DNA of 64,000 nucleotides from Sympetrum striolatum. Its lineage: Eukaryota; Arthropoda; Insecta; Odonata; Libellulidae. Shown piece by piece: positions 48,036 to 60,254 of the stretch. The translations under genes were made by a program, and so were the position numbers. The notes beneath the pieces are model-generated. The model ran no database searches. It worked only from the letters and a program-made list of their open reading frames with translations, and had not been told where the DNA came from. How positions within the stretch are numbered: position 1 is the first letter of the stretch; each line of letters begins with the position of its first letter. Location of the stretch: assembly GCA_947579665.1 (NCBI GenBank), contig OX388348.1, forward strand, positions 11,842,001 through 11,906,000. Direction: 5' to 3'.

Positions 48036-51000
48036 GATTGGCTAATGTAGGGGATTGGGAATTAAAGGAGAAAATGTGTTTATGCGCAGGATTGGCTGGT
48101 CGTTTGGCATAGGATAGAGTTGGGGAGAAACTTACCCATTCCCCTCTTCACTAACCCGTTCTATTGTCAAAGTATGAGCCCATCACATACTTCTATTTCC
48201 AAAATAGAGTGTTATAAGTCCAAGGGTGTTTGGACACTAAAGAATCATTGTTGCAGTCAAATTCGACGATTACATTGACGAGATTTTGTGTGCTGTGCCC
48301 TTATGAAGTCAGTTGCCAGTCTTAAGAATTCTATCCTTCACATCCTTCTCACAGATGGAAATAGCTTAATATTTGTATTTTGTCTCGCTTGGTAACCAGT
48401 TTAGAATGTAAAGGTAGCAGGTCTGTTTCTGCATTTGTCATTTTTTTAGGACATCACCTGACCAAATAATGGATTTGTGATTAAAAGATGCACTGCCTGG
48501 CATTGCTGAACATAATATTATACTCTTAAACTAATGTTGCTAGATATTTTATCTATTAGCTTTTTTACTAAAATGTTTTAAAAAACGAGGGGAAAAAACA
48601 AGAAAGATTGTTCCTGACGATTTCTCTGCTTTTTGAAGAATGAATTCTCTCTGTGAGCCCTCTAGTAAATGTTAGGAATAAGGGTGATAAGAAGCCCTGA
48701 AAATGTTATGAAAATTGCAGTTTTATCAGATTGGTGATGTTTTGCGTCCAGTGTTAAGAAATGAACCTGCTTTAACGTTAACGTTTAGCAAATGGAATGA
48801 AAGAGATTAAATAATGGTTGCTATTGAAGGTTGAATGTCAGTGAAGTCCTTTTTTTGGGCATAGCTTATTCTTTATGAGTGAAAAAGTACAAATTAAAAA
48901 AGAGGGGCCGAAACAAAGACAGGTCTTATAAGTGTGTTGTGTGAAAATGTGTACATATGTATGACATGAGTACATACACTTTTATTCTGACTGAAACAAA
49001 AAATAAGAGGGTTTTAGATATAAAACTTTTTTATTATTTCTTACAAATGTGTGAAAAGTCTATTTTTATGCTAGTCAAAAACTATTTTCTTGCATGCAGT
49101 TGTTACTCAACACTTTCATGATAAAAAGTGAATTGTGTATCTTTAGGAGGTGGAAATTTGATGCTGTCCTCCTTGAGAAATCTTTCAGTTCGTGGTGAAT
49201 TGGGATGCACTTAGCTCGGCCAGGCTCTAGTGCATAGACGATTGTGGTCCCTTAGGTGTAGTTTTTGTTGGTGTCTTAAAGGTGGCATCTAATTTTAATG
49301 AGTAACAAAATTTTAATGAGTGAGAATGAAATGTTTTTTTTTTTACCTTGACTAAGGTATCATGGGAATTCTCATGTGGTACTGTGTTGAATACCACAGT
49401 GCTTTGTGATCAGTATGAAATACTGGCTAATGTATTTATTCTGTACATTCTCTGGGGTATCTAATACTCTCTTGTTAGCGTTATAAGGTTTTTAACTGTA
49501 CAGTGTGGTTAATTTAAACGAAAGCAGATGCAGTTTTAAATGAAAAGCTGTGAGCGTGATTGCTTCAAATATCCTGTAGTATAAAGTGTACATGTGGAGA
49601 GGACAATTTTTTCTGGAGCAATAAGTATTCAGAGGGTTGCTATTTACTCTCTTTTTTTTAAGTTTTCATTCATTACTGTTTAGACTAACTGCACGAGGCA
49701 TTTTTGATGCAAGCATAAGTAAGTGATGTAAATAATTTTTTGCTCATTTCTCATTGACAGCTTTTTGTGTACAGCCAATTCGTAGATTTGGTGTAAGTAC
49801 CAGGACTATTATTCATTTTTTTTTGAACCACGAATATTGCACATCTCATTTCAAAGTGAAACATACCTTCCCCTTCAACCAACTGATTGGCTGGTCCCAA
49901 TACGAGATGAAGGGGTTGGTCTGGGGAGAATTAACGAAGCGGTTGCCGTGCTTACAGAACTCTTGTTGTCAATGTGGATTTTAATTCAGTGTATCAAATT
50001 CTCGAAGTTCCCAGTGTCAGTCCCATCCAACTTCACTTAATGTAAAAACTTATATTCCCAGGGAAATATTTTCTCATTTTTTTTACAAGCCCTTATTAGT
50101 ATCGTAACATTGTCAAGGATTGGCTGCCTGCATGCATTTGGGAGGTCGACTCCTTCCCCCTATACCCAGTAAACTACCCCCACCGACTGTCAACCCCTAG
50201 CATTCAAGTGTCATGTGTCACATCACTCTGTAACTCCAATGGATCTTGAACTTGAGGTCCACTTTTTATAGGCTTTTAGTCAGCTGTTTAACCTCTCCTG
50301 CCATCTTGGTAATTGGATGGTAAAAATAGAGATATGTTGACTGATACTACTATACTACTTTTAGCCCTGTACTTGTGATTTCAATCCACTGCTGTCACAC
50401 ACAGGATTATGTTCAACAGGTACATTTGAATCATGGAATGTGAAATATATTCATCATGCATAAAGAATTATGTTTTTCTTATTCCTTTACCACCCTTCCC
50501 ATATTCTCAGTGTAATATATGTGAGTACAAGGATTGAAGAAGGTAATTATTTATATAATGTTAACTGTTCATCAAAATAATAATCTCCGAAATGAAATTT
50601 AGCAGATACAGAAGTTATTATCTCTATCCTTAACTTTTTCAGAATAGAAGTCATATGAAAATTAAACATTAAATATTTGCAGCTATAGTATGAGGATGTA
50701 AAAATTGTAGTGCACCATACTTGGCTCCATTTTGAAACTGTTTGAACGATAACTTACACTCTATAAATCTTGAAAAACTGCTGTATTAAAATATGAAAAC
50801 TTTTAACCCAAGGAAACCCATCCCATAAGGTTGAAACCATCTTTTTCCAAAGTGAATTTTCAGATAATCATTCTATGCTTTTTCAAATTTGATAAAATTG
50901 TCAATTCACTGTTAATTTTTTACCATTAAGTAATTAGGTATCTTCAAGATTTGCTTGTGAATAGTTTATGCATTCTTTTGATAAACATTGATTTACAGCA

Positions 51001-51183
51001 GTAAGCTGAGTTTTATCTTTTAAGAATTTGGTTTATTGAAAACAGTTTCTATCACTATTATTTAACATTATTGAAGCTAACAGATGAAGCCAGTAATGCC
51101 TTGATGATATAAACGGGGCAATACTCATAAATGATGTATTATATTTGCTTAATATTTAACGCCAAACTCAATACGATATATAT

Positions 51184-51216
<33 letters not shown>

Positions 51217-51700
51217 CTTTCATCTAAAATTTTCTTTATAGAATTTCATTGATTTTTTGAGAGAATCAATTCAAGTTACAAGTGATATTTTTCTCTGTGT
51301 TGAAACCTGCTATGCTTATCCAAATATAATCAGCTAAATAATCATATTTACTTGAAAAAGAGATTAGAGAGTATAAGAAAATTTTATTCTTCAAATGATA
51401 GGGATAATTTTCCTGTTTGGCAATTGTTAAATATTTTCATCTGAAACATCAGGTATATCCTTTAAAAAAAGTTCATAGAGTCTTAATTTGAGCTCAGATT
51501 CTATTTCTGAGCTAAAGAGTGGCATTGAGATTTTCTGTGCAGTTCTGTCATAGATGGGTGCCACTTCAAACAAAGGGAAAGGAACTTTAACCACACTTAC
51601 AACAGCTTTGTGGACTCTTTTAGGATGTTGTTATCAGTATATATCTTTTTACACCAGCTGCCATATTAGTGAAGCAGCTGTGAAGAGATACAATGTTTTC
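48036..51700 (+). other. ash1 3' untranslated region and 3' flank
   Basis: No credible exon on either strand. The sequence is AT-rich with no clear AATAAA close to the stop. ATTAAA variants occur (48,061 and about 48,893) and an AATAAA lies near 51,721, so the 3' end of the transcript cannot be set. A pure TA dinucleotide tract lies at about 51,176-51,216. Confidence 0.4.
51176..51216. repeat. TA dinucleotide microsatellite
   Basis: About 40 bp of alternating T and A with one phase slip. It lies between the ash1 3' flank and the convergent minus-strand exon. Confidence 0.9.
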
Positions 51701-51870
51701 ATTTGAGAAACCAAACTATGAATAAAATTCATCCTTAATTTCTGCTTTGGAATGCAAATATTTTGTTAGAGGTTATGCATATTATTGCTGCTAATATGAT
51801 TTCAAAATGATTTCAATTAACTCACCATCCTTTTTTCAGCTTCATGTTGGGTTATAGAATGCTCTATTGC

Positions 51871-52165
51871 TTAAACATATTTTCCATGTGCTTTATGAAT
51901 GGTTAACTCTGGAACAGCACTTCTCACAATTGAGTGAAGCAAATTAGTGTTTTCAATTGCTCCTTTGGATTCCATAAGAAATTTGTTATCCAGAACAGTA
52001 ATCAATCCAGTATTGTTATCAGGGTAATATTCTATGTTTGACTCATACAAGGAAGCACCTTCATCATTGTAACTTGCAAGGAGAGGCTGACCAGTTTCCT
52101 TATTGTATACCCTTGTCAACAGTACATCTCTACAAACATCTAATGATTTCTCTAAGTATTCTAAT
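51871..52165 (-). CDS. Last exon of an unidentified convergent gene
   Basis: On the minus strand a pyrimidine-rich acceptor (ttatttctttgcttag) is followed by an open frame of 97 codons ending in TAA. The frame starts with the third base of a split codon. The product has the composition of a folded protein: LEYLEKSLDVCRDVLLTRVY, NKETGQPLLASYNDEGASLY, TGLITVLDNKFLMESKGAIE, ending ELTIHKAHGKYV. I do not recognise the family. No donor-bearing partner exon was found upstream on this strand up to the window edge, so its preceding intron would be at least 11.8 kb and contain the minisatellite array. It could instead be a detached exon copy, but the intact acceptor and open frame favour a live exon. 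Confidence 0.55.
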
Positions 52166-52452
52166 CTAAGCAAAGAAATAATAAATTGAGGTTTTCATGG
52201 ACAGAATAAGATACTGGTAGGTATTAAATTTATTATATGAATATGTATATATTTATAATATATATATTTATAATATACATATTTATTATATGATATGAAT
52301 AGCAAATCTAATGCTATCTGAGAGCAAATATAATGAAAAAATTAGAACTTTTTGCCACCCACCGCTTAAAGAGCAGGGGATGTAACTTATGGACAATTGT
52401 AAGAAACAAAAAAAATGTTTATTGGAAAAAAAACTTATTCTGTAATAACATA

Positions 52453-52830
52453 CAGTAGAAATACGTTATAACGAGAGTTGACAAAAATTGGATAAGTACT
52501 CGTTATAGCCGATTTCTAACAATAAGTCTAATTAAGTCCCAGGGCAGCAAATGCGTTCGAATGGAACTGAAAAATCCTACGCAAATGCTTCAGAATGCGT
52601 AAAAGGGTACGTTTGCGTCAAAAATATTATTTCATTGACTCAAAAACCATAATCAAAGTGCGTCCACTAACATAAAATGTGGATCATTATTAATCAATAA
52701 TCGTCGAAGCTTGGGGATGCACGGATTTTCCAATAGTTAATGGTTTTAGTTTATCACATCCAGTCATGTTCGTGCAGAGGAGAACTGTAAGCCTCTCCTT
52801 ACTCCTTTTTCCACCTTTGCAGCAGTCGCA
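52453..52830 (-). mobile_element. Tigger/pogo-like DNA transposon fragment
   Basis: The + strand end reads TA|cagtagaaatacgttataac, a Tigger/pogo type terminal inverted repeat next to a TA target. On the minus strand, 52,828 to about 52,700 encodes GGKRSKERLTVLLCTNMTG followed by CDKLKPLTIGKSVHP, a well-known block of Tigger/jerky DDE transposases. The remaining sequence is closed by stops, so this is an internally deleted dead copy. Its inner edge abuts the minisatellite directly. Confidence 0.7.
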
Positions 52831-55800
52831 CTTAAGGGAATTGCATGGTTTCTCATGGTAATTCAGGGTTTTTGAGGGTATTTTAGGGTTTTTAAGAGTA
52901 TCATATGGTTTTTAAGGTAACATCTCTTTTTTCCAGGGTATTTCAGGGTTTTTAAGGGTATCATATGGTTTTTTCAAGGTATTTCTTTGTTTTACAGGGC
53001 ATTTCAGGGTTATAAGGGAATCGCATGGTATTTCAGGGTTTTTGGGGGTATTTCATGGATTTCATGGGTTTTTAAGGGTTTTACAGGGTTTTTCATAGTA
53101 ATTTATGCTTCTGAAGGGTATTCTTAGATTTTTCAGGGCTTCACAATGTTTATTAACTAAATTGTACAGTTTTTCAGGGTATTTAATGGTTTTCAAGGGG
53201 TTTTCAGGGTTTTTCTGTGTATTTCAGGTTTTTTAAGGGTATTGCAGGGTTTTGAAGGTTATTCCTAAGTTTTGCAGGGTATCACAGGTTTTGTTTAGGG
53301 AATTGCATGGTTTTTTAGGGTATTTCAGGGTTTTTAAGGGAATCATATTTGTTTTTGGAATTTCATTGTATTTAATGGTAATTCAGGGTTTAAAGGTTAT
53401 TTTATGGTTTTCAAGGGTATTACAAGGTTTTTCATTGTATTTCAGGTTTTTTAAGTGTACTGCAGGGTTTTTATGTGTATTCTTAGGTTTTATAGGGTAT
53501 CACAGATTTTTAAGGGTATTGAAGGGTTTTCAAGTGTAGTTTTAGGTTTTTCAGGGTAATAATGTTTTTTTCAGGGAATTACACGGTTTTTCAGGGTATT
53601 TCAGTGTTTTTGAGGGTATTTTATGGTTTTTCATAGCATTTCAGGATTTTTAAGGGTATTGCAGGGTTTTTCATGGTAGTTCAGGGTTCTTAAGGGTATT
53701 TCAGGGTTTTAAGGGAATTGCACGCTATTTCAGGATATTTCAGGGTTTTTGAGGGCATTTCATGGTTTTCAGGGGTATTTCATGGTTTTTTATAGCATTT
53801 CAGAATTATTAAGGGTATTGCAGGGTATATCAGGGTATGTCAGGGTTTTTAAGGGTATTTCAGGGTTTTTCATAGTATTTCAGAATTTTTAAGGGTATTC
53901 TGATTTTTAAGGGCATCCTTAGGATTTTCAGGGTATCAGAGGTTTTTTAACCGATTTTCACCGTTTCTACAGGGTATTTCAGGATTTTTAGGGGAGTCAT
54001 ATGGTTTTTTTCAGGGTATTTCTTTGTTTTTCAGGGCATTTCAGGGTTTTTCATAGTATTTAAGGTTTTTTAAGTGTATTACAGTTTTTTAGGGTATTTC
54101 AGTATTTTCAACGGTATTTCAGGGTTTTTAAGGATATGATATGGTTTTTAAGGATATCATATGGGTTTTAACGAAATCATATGGTTTATAAGGGAATTTC
54201 TTTCTTTTCTAGGGTATTTCAGGTTTTTTTAGGATATTTCAGGGTTTTCCATATATATCAGGATTTGTTAGGTAATTCAGGTTTTTTAAGGGTATCCTTA
54301 GGATTTTCAAGGGTATCATATGGTTAATAAGGGAATTTCTTTGTTTTCTAGGGTATTTCAGGGTGTTTAAGGGTATCATATTCTTTTTCGAGGGTATTTC
54401 TTATTTTCAGGGCATTTCAGGGTTTTAAGGTAATTGCACGGTATTTCAGGGTATTTAGGGTTTTTGGGGGTATTTCATAGTTTTCAAGGGTTTTTCATGG
54501 TTTTTCATAGTATTTCTGAAATTTTATGGGTATTCAGGTTTTTTTTTAAGGGTATCCTTATTATTTTCAGGGTATCAAAGGTTTTTTTTTTATGGATTTT
54601 CACCTTTTTTCAGTGTATTGAAGGATTTTTAAGGCTTTCATATGGTTTTTAAGGGTATTCCTTTTTTTCAGGGCATTTCAGGGTTAAAACTCTGATATAT
54701 CCTGGAAAACAAAGAAATTCCCTTAAAAACCATATGACACCCTTACAAATCCTTCAGTACACTGAAAAAAGGTGAAATTCCGTGAATTAAACCTCTGATG
54801 CCCTGAAAATCCTAAGGATATCCTTAAAAATAGCTGAATACCCAGGAATATAAACAAATACCCTGAAAAACCATATGATACCATTAACAACCCTGAAATA
54901 CCCTGGAAAACAAAGAAAGAACCATAAAAACCCTGAAAAACAAGGAAATACCCTTTAAAACCATGTGATACCCTCGAAAACCCCTTAATACCCGAAAAGC
55001 TGAAATACCCTGAAAAAACCTGCTATACCCTTACAAATCCTGAAATACTATGAAAAACGCAGAAAACCCCTTAAAAACAAAGTATCCTTACAAACCTGAA
55101 AAACAAGGAAATACCCTTTAAAACCATATGATACCCTTAAAATCCTTCGAAACCCTGGAAAAGGGGGAAATTTCGTAAAAAAACCTCTGATACCCTGAAA
55201 ATCCTTAGGATACCCTTAAAAACCTGAATACCATTAAAAATCCTGAAATACTATAAAATAAACCCTGAAATATCCAAAAAAATCATGAAATACCCTGTAA
55301 AACAAAGAAATACCCTGGAAAAAACGTATAATACCCTTAAAAATCCTCCAATGCCCTGGAAAAAAAAGAAATACCCTTTAAAACCATATGATACCCTTAT
55401 AAACCCTGATATACCGGTAAAAAACCCTGAAAAACCCAGCTTTACCCTTAAAAATCCTGAAATTCTATGAAAATCCCTGAAAAACCCTTAAAACATAATG
55501 TAATACCCTTAAAAACCCTGAAATACCCCCAAAAACCCAGCTATACCCTAAGAAATCCGGAAATACAATATAAACACCTGAATAACCCTTAAACCCAAGT
55601 CATACCCTTAAAAATACTGAAATACCCCGAAAAACCCTGTAAACACTTAGAAAAGGTTAAATACTATGAAAAACCCTGATAAACCCTTAAAAGTAATGTA
55701 ATACCCATAAAAACACTGAAATACCCTTAAAACCCTGAAATATACTGAAGAACCCTGCTATACACTTAAAAATCCTGAAATTATCTGAAAACCCTGAAAA

Positions 55801-57449
55801 ACCCTTAAAAACAATGTTATACCTTTAGAAACCCTGAAATACCCTGAAAATAAGGAAATGCCCTGGAAAAAACATATAATACCCTAAAATACTATGAAAA
55901 TTCCTGAAAAACAATGAAATACCCTTAGAAACCCTGAAATACCCTTAAAAACTTGAAATACCCTGAAAAACCCTGTTTTCCCCTTAAAATCCTGAAATAC
56001 TATGAAAACCCTGAAAAACCCTTAAAAACAATGTTATACCCTTAGAAACCCTGAAATACCCTGAAAAACAAAGAAATCCCCTAGAAAAAAACATATAATA
56101 CCCTTAAAAATCCTCCAATACCCTGGAAAAAAAGAAATGACCTTAAAAACCCTGAAAAACAAGGAAATACCCTTTAAAACTATATGATACCCATCAAAAC
56201 CCTGAAATATCCATAAAAACCCTGAAATAAATAAACATACCCAGCTTTACCCTTTTAAATCCAGAAATGCTATGAAAATCCCTGAAAAAACCTTCAAAAC
56301 CATGTTATGCCCTTAAAAACCCTGAAATACCCATTAAAACCCTGAAATACCCTGAAAAACCCTGCTTTACCCTTGCAAATCCTGAAATACTAAAGAAATC
56401 CTAAAAAAACCCTAAAAATAATGTTATACCCTAAAAAACACTGAAATACCCTGAAAATCCCTGCAATACACTTAAAAATCCTTTAGAAAGAAGAGAAACC
56501 CGGAAAAACCCTTGAAAACTATGTTATAGCCTCAAACACTCAATTACCCTGAAAAACAAAGAAATACCATGGAACAAACATATGATACCCTTAAAAACCC
56601 TCCAATACCCTGGAAAATAAGGATATACCCTTAAAAACCCTGAAAAACAAGGAAAACCCTTTTTAATTATATGATACCCTGCAAAAACCCTGAAATACCC
56701 AAAAAAAAACCCTGACATACCCTGAAAAACCCTACTTTACCCTTACAAATCCAGAAATTCTATGAAAATCCCTGAAAAACCCTTAAAAACTATGTAATAC
56801 GTTTAAAAACCCTGAAATACACTTAAAAACACTGAAATACCCTTAAACATCCTGCGATACCCTTTTAAATCCGGAAATACAATATAAAACACAGAATATC
56901 GCTTAAAAATCATGTCATACCCTTTAAAATCGTGAAATACCCTGAAACACCCTGATATACACTTAGAAAACGTAAAATACTATGAAAAACCCTGAAAAAT
57001 TCCTTAAAAATTATGTTATACCCTCAAAAACCCTGAAAACCCCTTGAAAACCATGTTATACCCTTACAAATCAGGAATTACAATATAAGAACCCTGAATA
57101 ACCCTTAATGAACATGCCATACTCCTGAAATTTCCTGGAAAACTCTGCAATTCACTTAAAAAACGTTAAATACGATGAAAAACCCTGAAATACCCTTAAA
57201 AACACTTAAATACCCTGTAATACCTTGCAATACCCTTATAAACCCTGAAAAACTAGGAAATACCCCTTAAAATTATATGATACCCTTAAAAACCCTGAAG
57301 TACCCATAAAAACCTTGAAATACCCTGAAAAACCCTGCTTTACCATTACAAATCCTGAAATTCTATGAAAATCCCTTAAAACCCTTAAAAAATAATTTAA
57401 TACTATTAAAAACCCTGAAATACCCTTAAAAACACTGAAATACCCTTAA
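52831..57449. repeat. Giant degenerate minisatellite, block 1 (10+10 bp core; orientation flips at 54,685)
   Basis: From 52,831 to about 54,685 the + strand reads in the G-rich sense (tttcagggtttttaagggta). After that it reads in the C-rich sense with core consensus accctgaaatacccttaaaa to 57,449. Each 20-bp unit is made of two 10-bp halves, accctgaaat and acccttaaaa, with many variant units (accatatgat, aacaaagaaa, cctctgatac). Open frames here are artefacts of the repeat. Unit length varies by 1-2 bp, so no protein is encoded. Confidence 0.95.
54515..54855. repeat. Imperfect palindrome at the array orientation switch
   Basis: Sequences equally far from 54,685 are reverse complements over at least 130 bp each side. 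Examples are catatggtttttaagggt (54,640) against acccttaaaaaccatatg (about 54,712), and cttttttcagtgtattgaag (about 54,605) against its complement near 54,750. The order of variant units is mirrored, so this is a true inverted duplication and not just complementary core units. Confidence 0.8.
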
Positions 57450-57880
57450 CCCGCCGTTACTCGCGCCATATTTTGTTACGCGGTTACTCGCGCGGGGTGT
57501 TTCTACACCCCACCGGACTTTTTCATTTATCATGGTTATCTTCGAAAACATTCCTGATATTTTTTATCTGTTATCATTTACAGATCTTTTTGGATATGAT
57601 ACCAACATTTTACGTTGATATTACGACTTTTAAATTTTTTATGAGCTATTCAATTATAATACTCAAAAAAATTGTACAGTAAAACGAAAATTTGACTTGT
57701 ATACCTTATAGATGAAATATCTTTGTAGTAATCAACGTATTCGTTGTAAGCAGACATTTTTAAACAATTAAAGTGAAAAATTAATCCAGATTAATGCAAT
57801 TTAACCCGCGATTACTCGAGCTCAATTTTGTGACGTGAATGCTCGCGCGGAGTGTTTTTGCACCCCACCAGTCTTTCTTT
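57446..57880. repeat. Two tandem copies of a piggyBac-like terminus
   Basis: The copies start at 57,446 and 57,801. Both read ttaacccgc.(g)ttactcg, then ttttgt.acg and a second tactcgcgcgg-type box, then gtgtttntacaccccaccng. Each about 70-bp copy contains two related TTACTCGCGC boxes and a small palindrome (ggggtgtttctacacccc). They probably represent a duplicated or nested transposon end. Confidence 0.65.
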
Positions 57881-60254
57881 GATATCCTTTTTTTACGAAT
57901 AATTGTACTCTGAATAGCTTAAAAAGCCTTCTAGTTATATTATAGAAGTTTAATGACGATATTTAAAATTTTAGTTTTACAAGTAACTGAAAATATTACG
58001 CCTGAAAAATGTTATAAGTAATTGTAATCTCCGACATGGAAAAGTTTTGGAAACGATATATTCGCACGAATAAATGCGTCTGTAGTTATAAAAATACTTA
58101 AAGATACTAAAGAAAGTTATTTTTTCCATCTAACACCATTTAATGCTACCTTGAAGCTAATTTACTGCTTGTTTTGGGAAGCGCGTTCATGAAGCTGAAA
58201 AGTAAAGGAAAATATTTCGAGTGGGCTTGAAAGAGTAAACAATGGAAAATGCTTTGACTTATTTATTAATATTTTTAAAACATTCTTCTCAAATTTTAAC
58301 AAAGTGCTTTTCACGCAGGCGTTTATCGCAGTATTCGCAATGCAGTTTAGTTTTTATTTTGTTATTCCTGGGGCATATAACGCATATAGCACGACCTCCT
58401 TTTATAATCTTCTCTTGAGGCTCTGATGTCGATGGCTCTCCAAATTTTTCTGCTTTTCTTTTTAGTTCTTTTAGCAAGTTTTTTGCGAGGCCCTCTGTAT
58501 TATAAAGAGTTTTATCAACCACTTAGCGATTTCTCTGAGGAACATCCTCCTATTTATCCTGGTTTCTGGATATACGCTTCTATGTACAATAAAAACATTT
58601 ATACCCAAAGTGTTTAGCAAATGGTAAAATATTGCTAATGGCCATCTTTAAGTATTTCTTGCCACGCTTTAAGTCCCAATTATTTAATCTACAGTATCGA
58701 CGCCGCCTTTTGTCGAATTATACAATGTTATTACCTCAGGCTTCTGTTTCTTGCCCGTGGACGCATCAATGCTGTTTTCTTTGTGCTTACTTGAAATGAT
58801 CAACACATATCTTTTCTTTTTTGGGACATATGATACCAGGGTCATGTTTTTCCTGAAGAGAAACAAGCTGCTTTTATAATTCTACAATTTGTGGAGGGAG
58901 TTCCTTTTTATTCTTACGGATGGTCCCGACTAGCGTCACCTTTTCCTGGAGTAAATCCTCTAAAAGTGACACGCTTAGAAACCAATTGTCAGCAGTCGCG
59001 CTCCTCCCTGTCCCCACAATCGGACCGAAAATCCGTTTCACGACGTCCTTGGGACTATTGCTGTGTTATAAGGACCATCTGGTTGAACCCCACCATAAAC
59101 TTCTAAGTTTTTGGCATAATATACTCGAGCATCCACAAGAGCGAAAATCTTTATCCCATACTTGACCGGTTTGTTGGGTAGTTATTGACGAAAAGAACAT
59201 CTGCCTCGAAAAGGAATCAATTGTTCATCTACGGTGACGAAAGAATGTTATAATTGAGATATAAAAAATTCCCACTTACTAATTAGTTACCAGGATCTTG
59301 GTGGAGGAGATGGATAAACTTACGAAGAAACACTTTCCCAATGTTATAGAAGAGCATAGGAGAATAGTAAAGTCATTCCATCCTTTGCGTTGCTTTACTT
59401 CACTGAGTAAACTTATCGCACAAACTCGAACACTAACTCGCTAATGTCGAATCTATGAGGTACCACAAAATAGAATGAGAGACGGAATATTTCCACCCCG
59501 GTTTTCGGGAACCGAGTTTTGGCACCCCAAGAAGGACTGTCGCTGTTTCTTCTTCGACGCGGTCAATCGACAATTATTTTAGCCATGCGACCGAAGAAGC
59601 GAATCCTTATTGTTATGTCTCGTAAAAGTAAGACCTAAGTGCTCTCAGAACAAACAGTAGGGGGTAATAAACAAGGCCGCGCTCCCTCAGAGAAAAAAGG
59701 GGCTTGGTCTTCCTTTGCGCTGAGGGTGACGCTCCGTTGCCACAGGGGACAACGGTTTCCGCTCCGTAATATTTCATTTATTCATAATAATAAATACAAT
59801 AAATAAATTCCTCATCTTTTAATTTCTAATTAATATTATCTCAAATTCTGTAAATGGCCTGAGAACTGAAACCTCGCCTTGGAAAGCTTCGCGGAGCTAA
59901 ATAGTGAGAGGGATTATTAGAGATTACAAGTGAGATAAAATTACATCAACGTACTTACCAATAACACACATGAATTATAACATTTACTTAGTGATCATTG
60001 ATCATGGAACACACGAATAAAAACGTAAAACTTCTAATAATAACCCGTAAAAGAATCAATAAAACATGAACTTCGAAAAATTAACCAAAAATAGGAGTAT
60101 TATCAAATGAAAAGCGTCATATCTCTGCAAGAAATGGCAAGAAAATCACGATTTTTGCAGAAAAGGTCGGGAACATAAAAAAATGAAGCTACTGAGAAGA
60201 AGGGATCAATAAACCTAAGCGTTTAAAAATAGAGGCTGATTGAAAACGGCTGGG
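57450..60254 (-). mobile_element. Dead piggyBac-type transposon inserted in the minisatellite
   Basis: The left junction is array ...tacccTTAA|CCCGCCGTTACTCGCG at 57,446: a TTAA target followed by an end starting CCC, as in piggyBac. A second TTAA|CCCGCG end occurs at 57,801. Minus-strand transposase remnants lie at 58,289-59,460. The array resumes in the same orientation at about 60,255, so the block interrupts it. The right end is not clean: no GGG-TTAA was found there. The stretch 59,470-60,254 is not recognised and includes a GC-rich patch at 59,680-59,765. Confidence 0.7.
58289..59460 (-). pseudogene. piggyBac transposase remnant
   Basis: Read on the minus strand, the blocks appear in family order: VDEQLIPFRGRCSFRQ, LPNKPVKYGIKIFALVDARV and YYAKNLEVYGGVQPDGP (about 59,240-59,085), TADNWFLSVSLLEDLLQEKV and TLVGTIRKNKKELPP (about 58,990-58,890), NMTLVSYVPKKKRYV and YNSTKGGVDTVD (58,866-58,684), and a C-terminal zinc domain CVICPRNNKIKTKLHCEYCD (58,522-58,289). 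Stops and frame changes separate the blocks (for example a TAA between CSFRQ and LPNKP), so it cannot make a full transposase. Confidence 0.85.

Noticed and set aside
58289..59460. Functional piggyBac-derived gene
   Set aside because: Stops and frame changes between conserved blocks.
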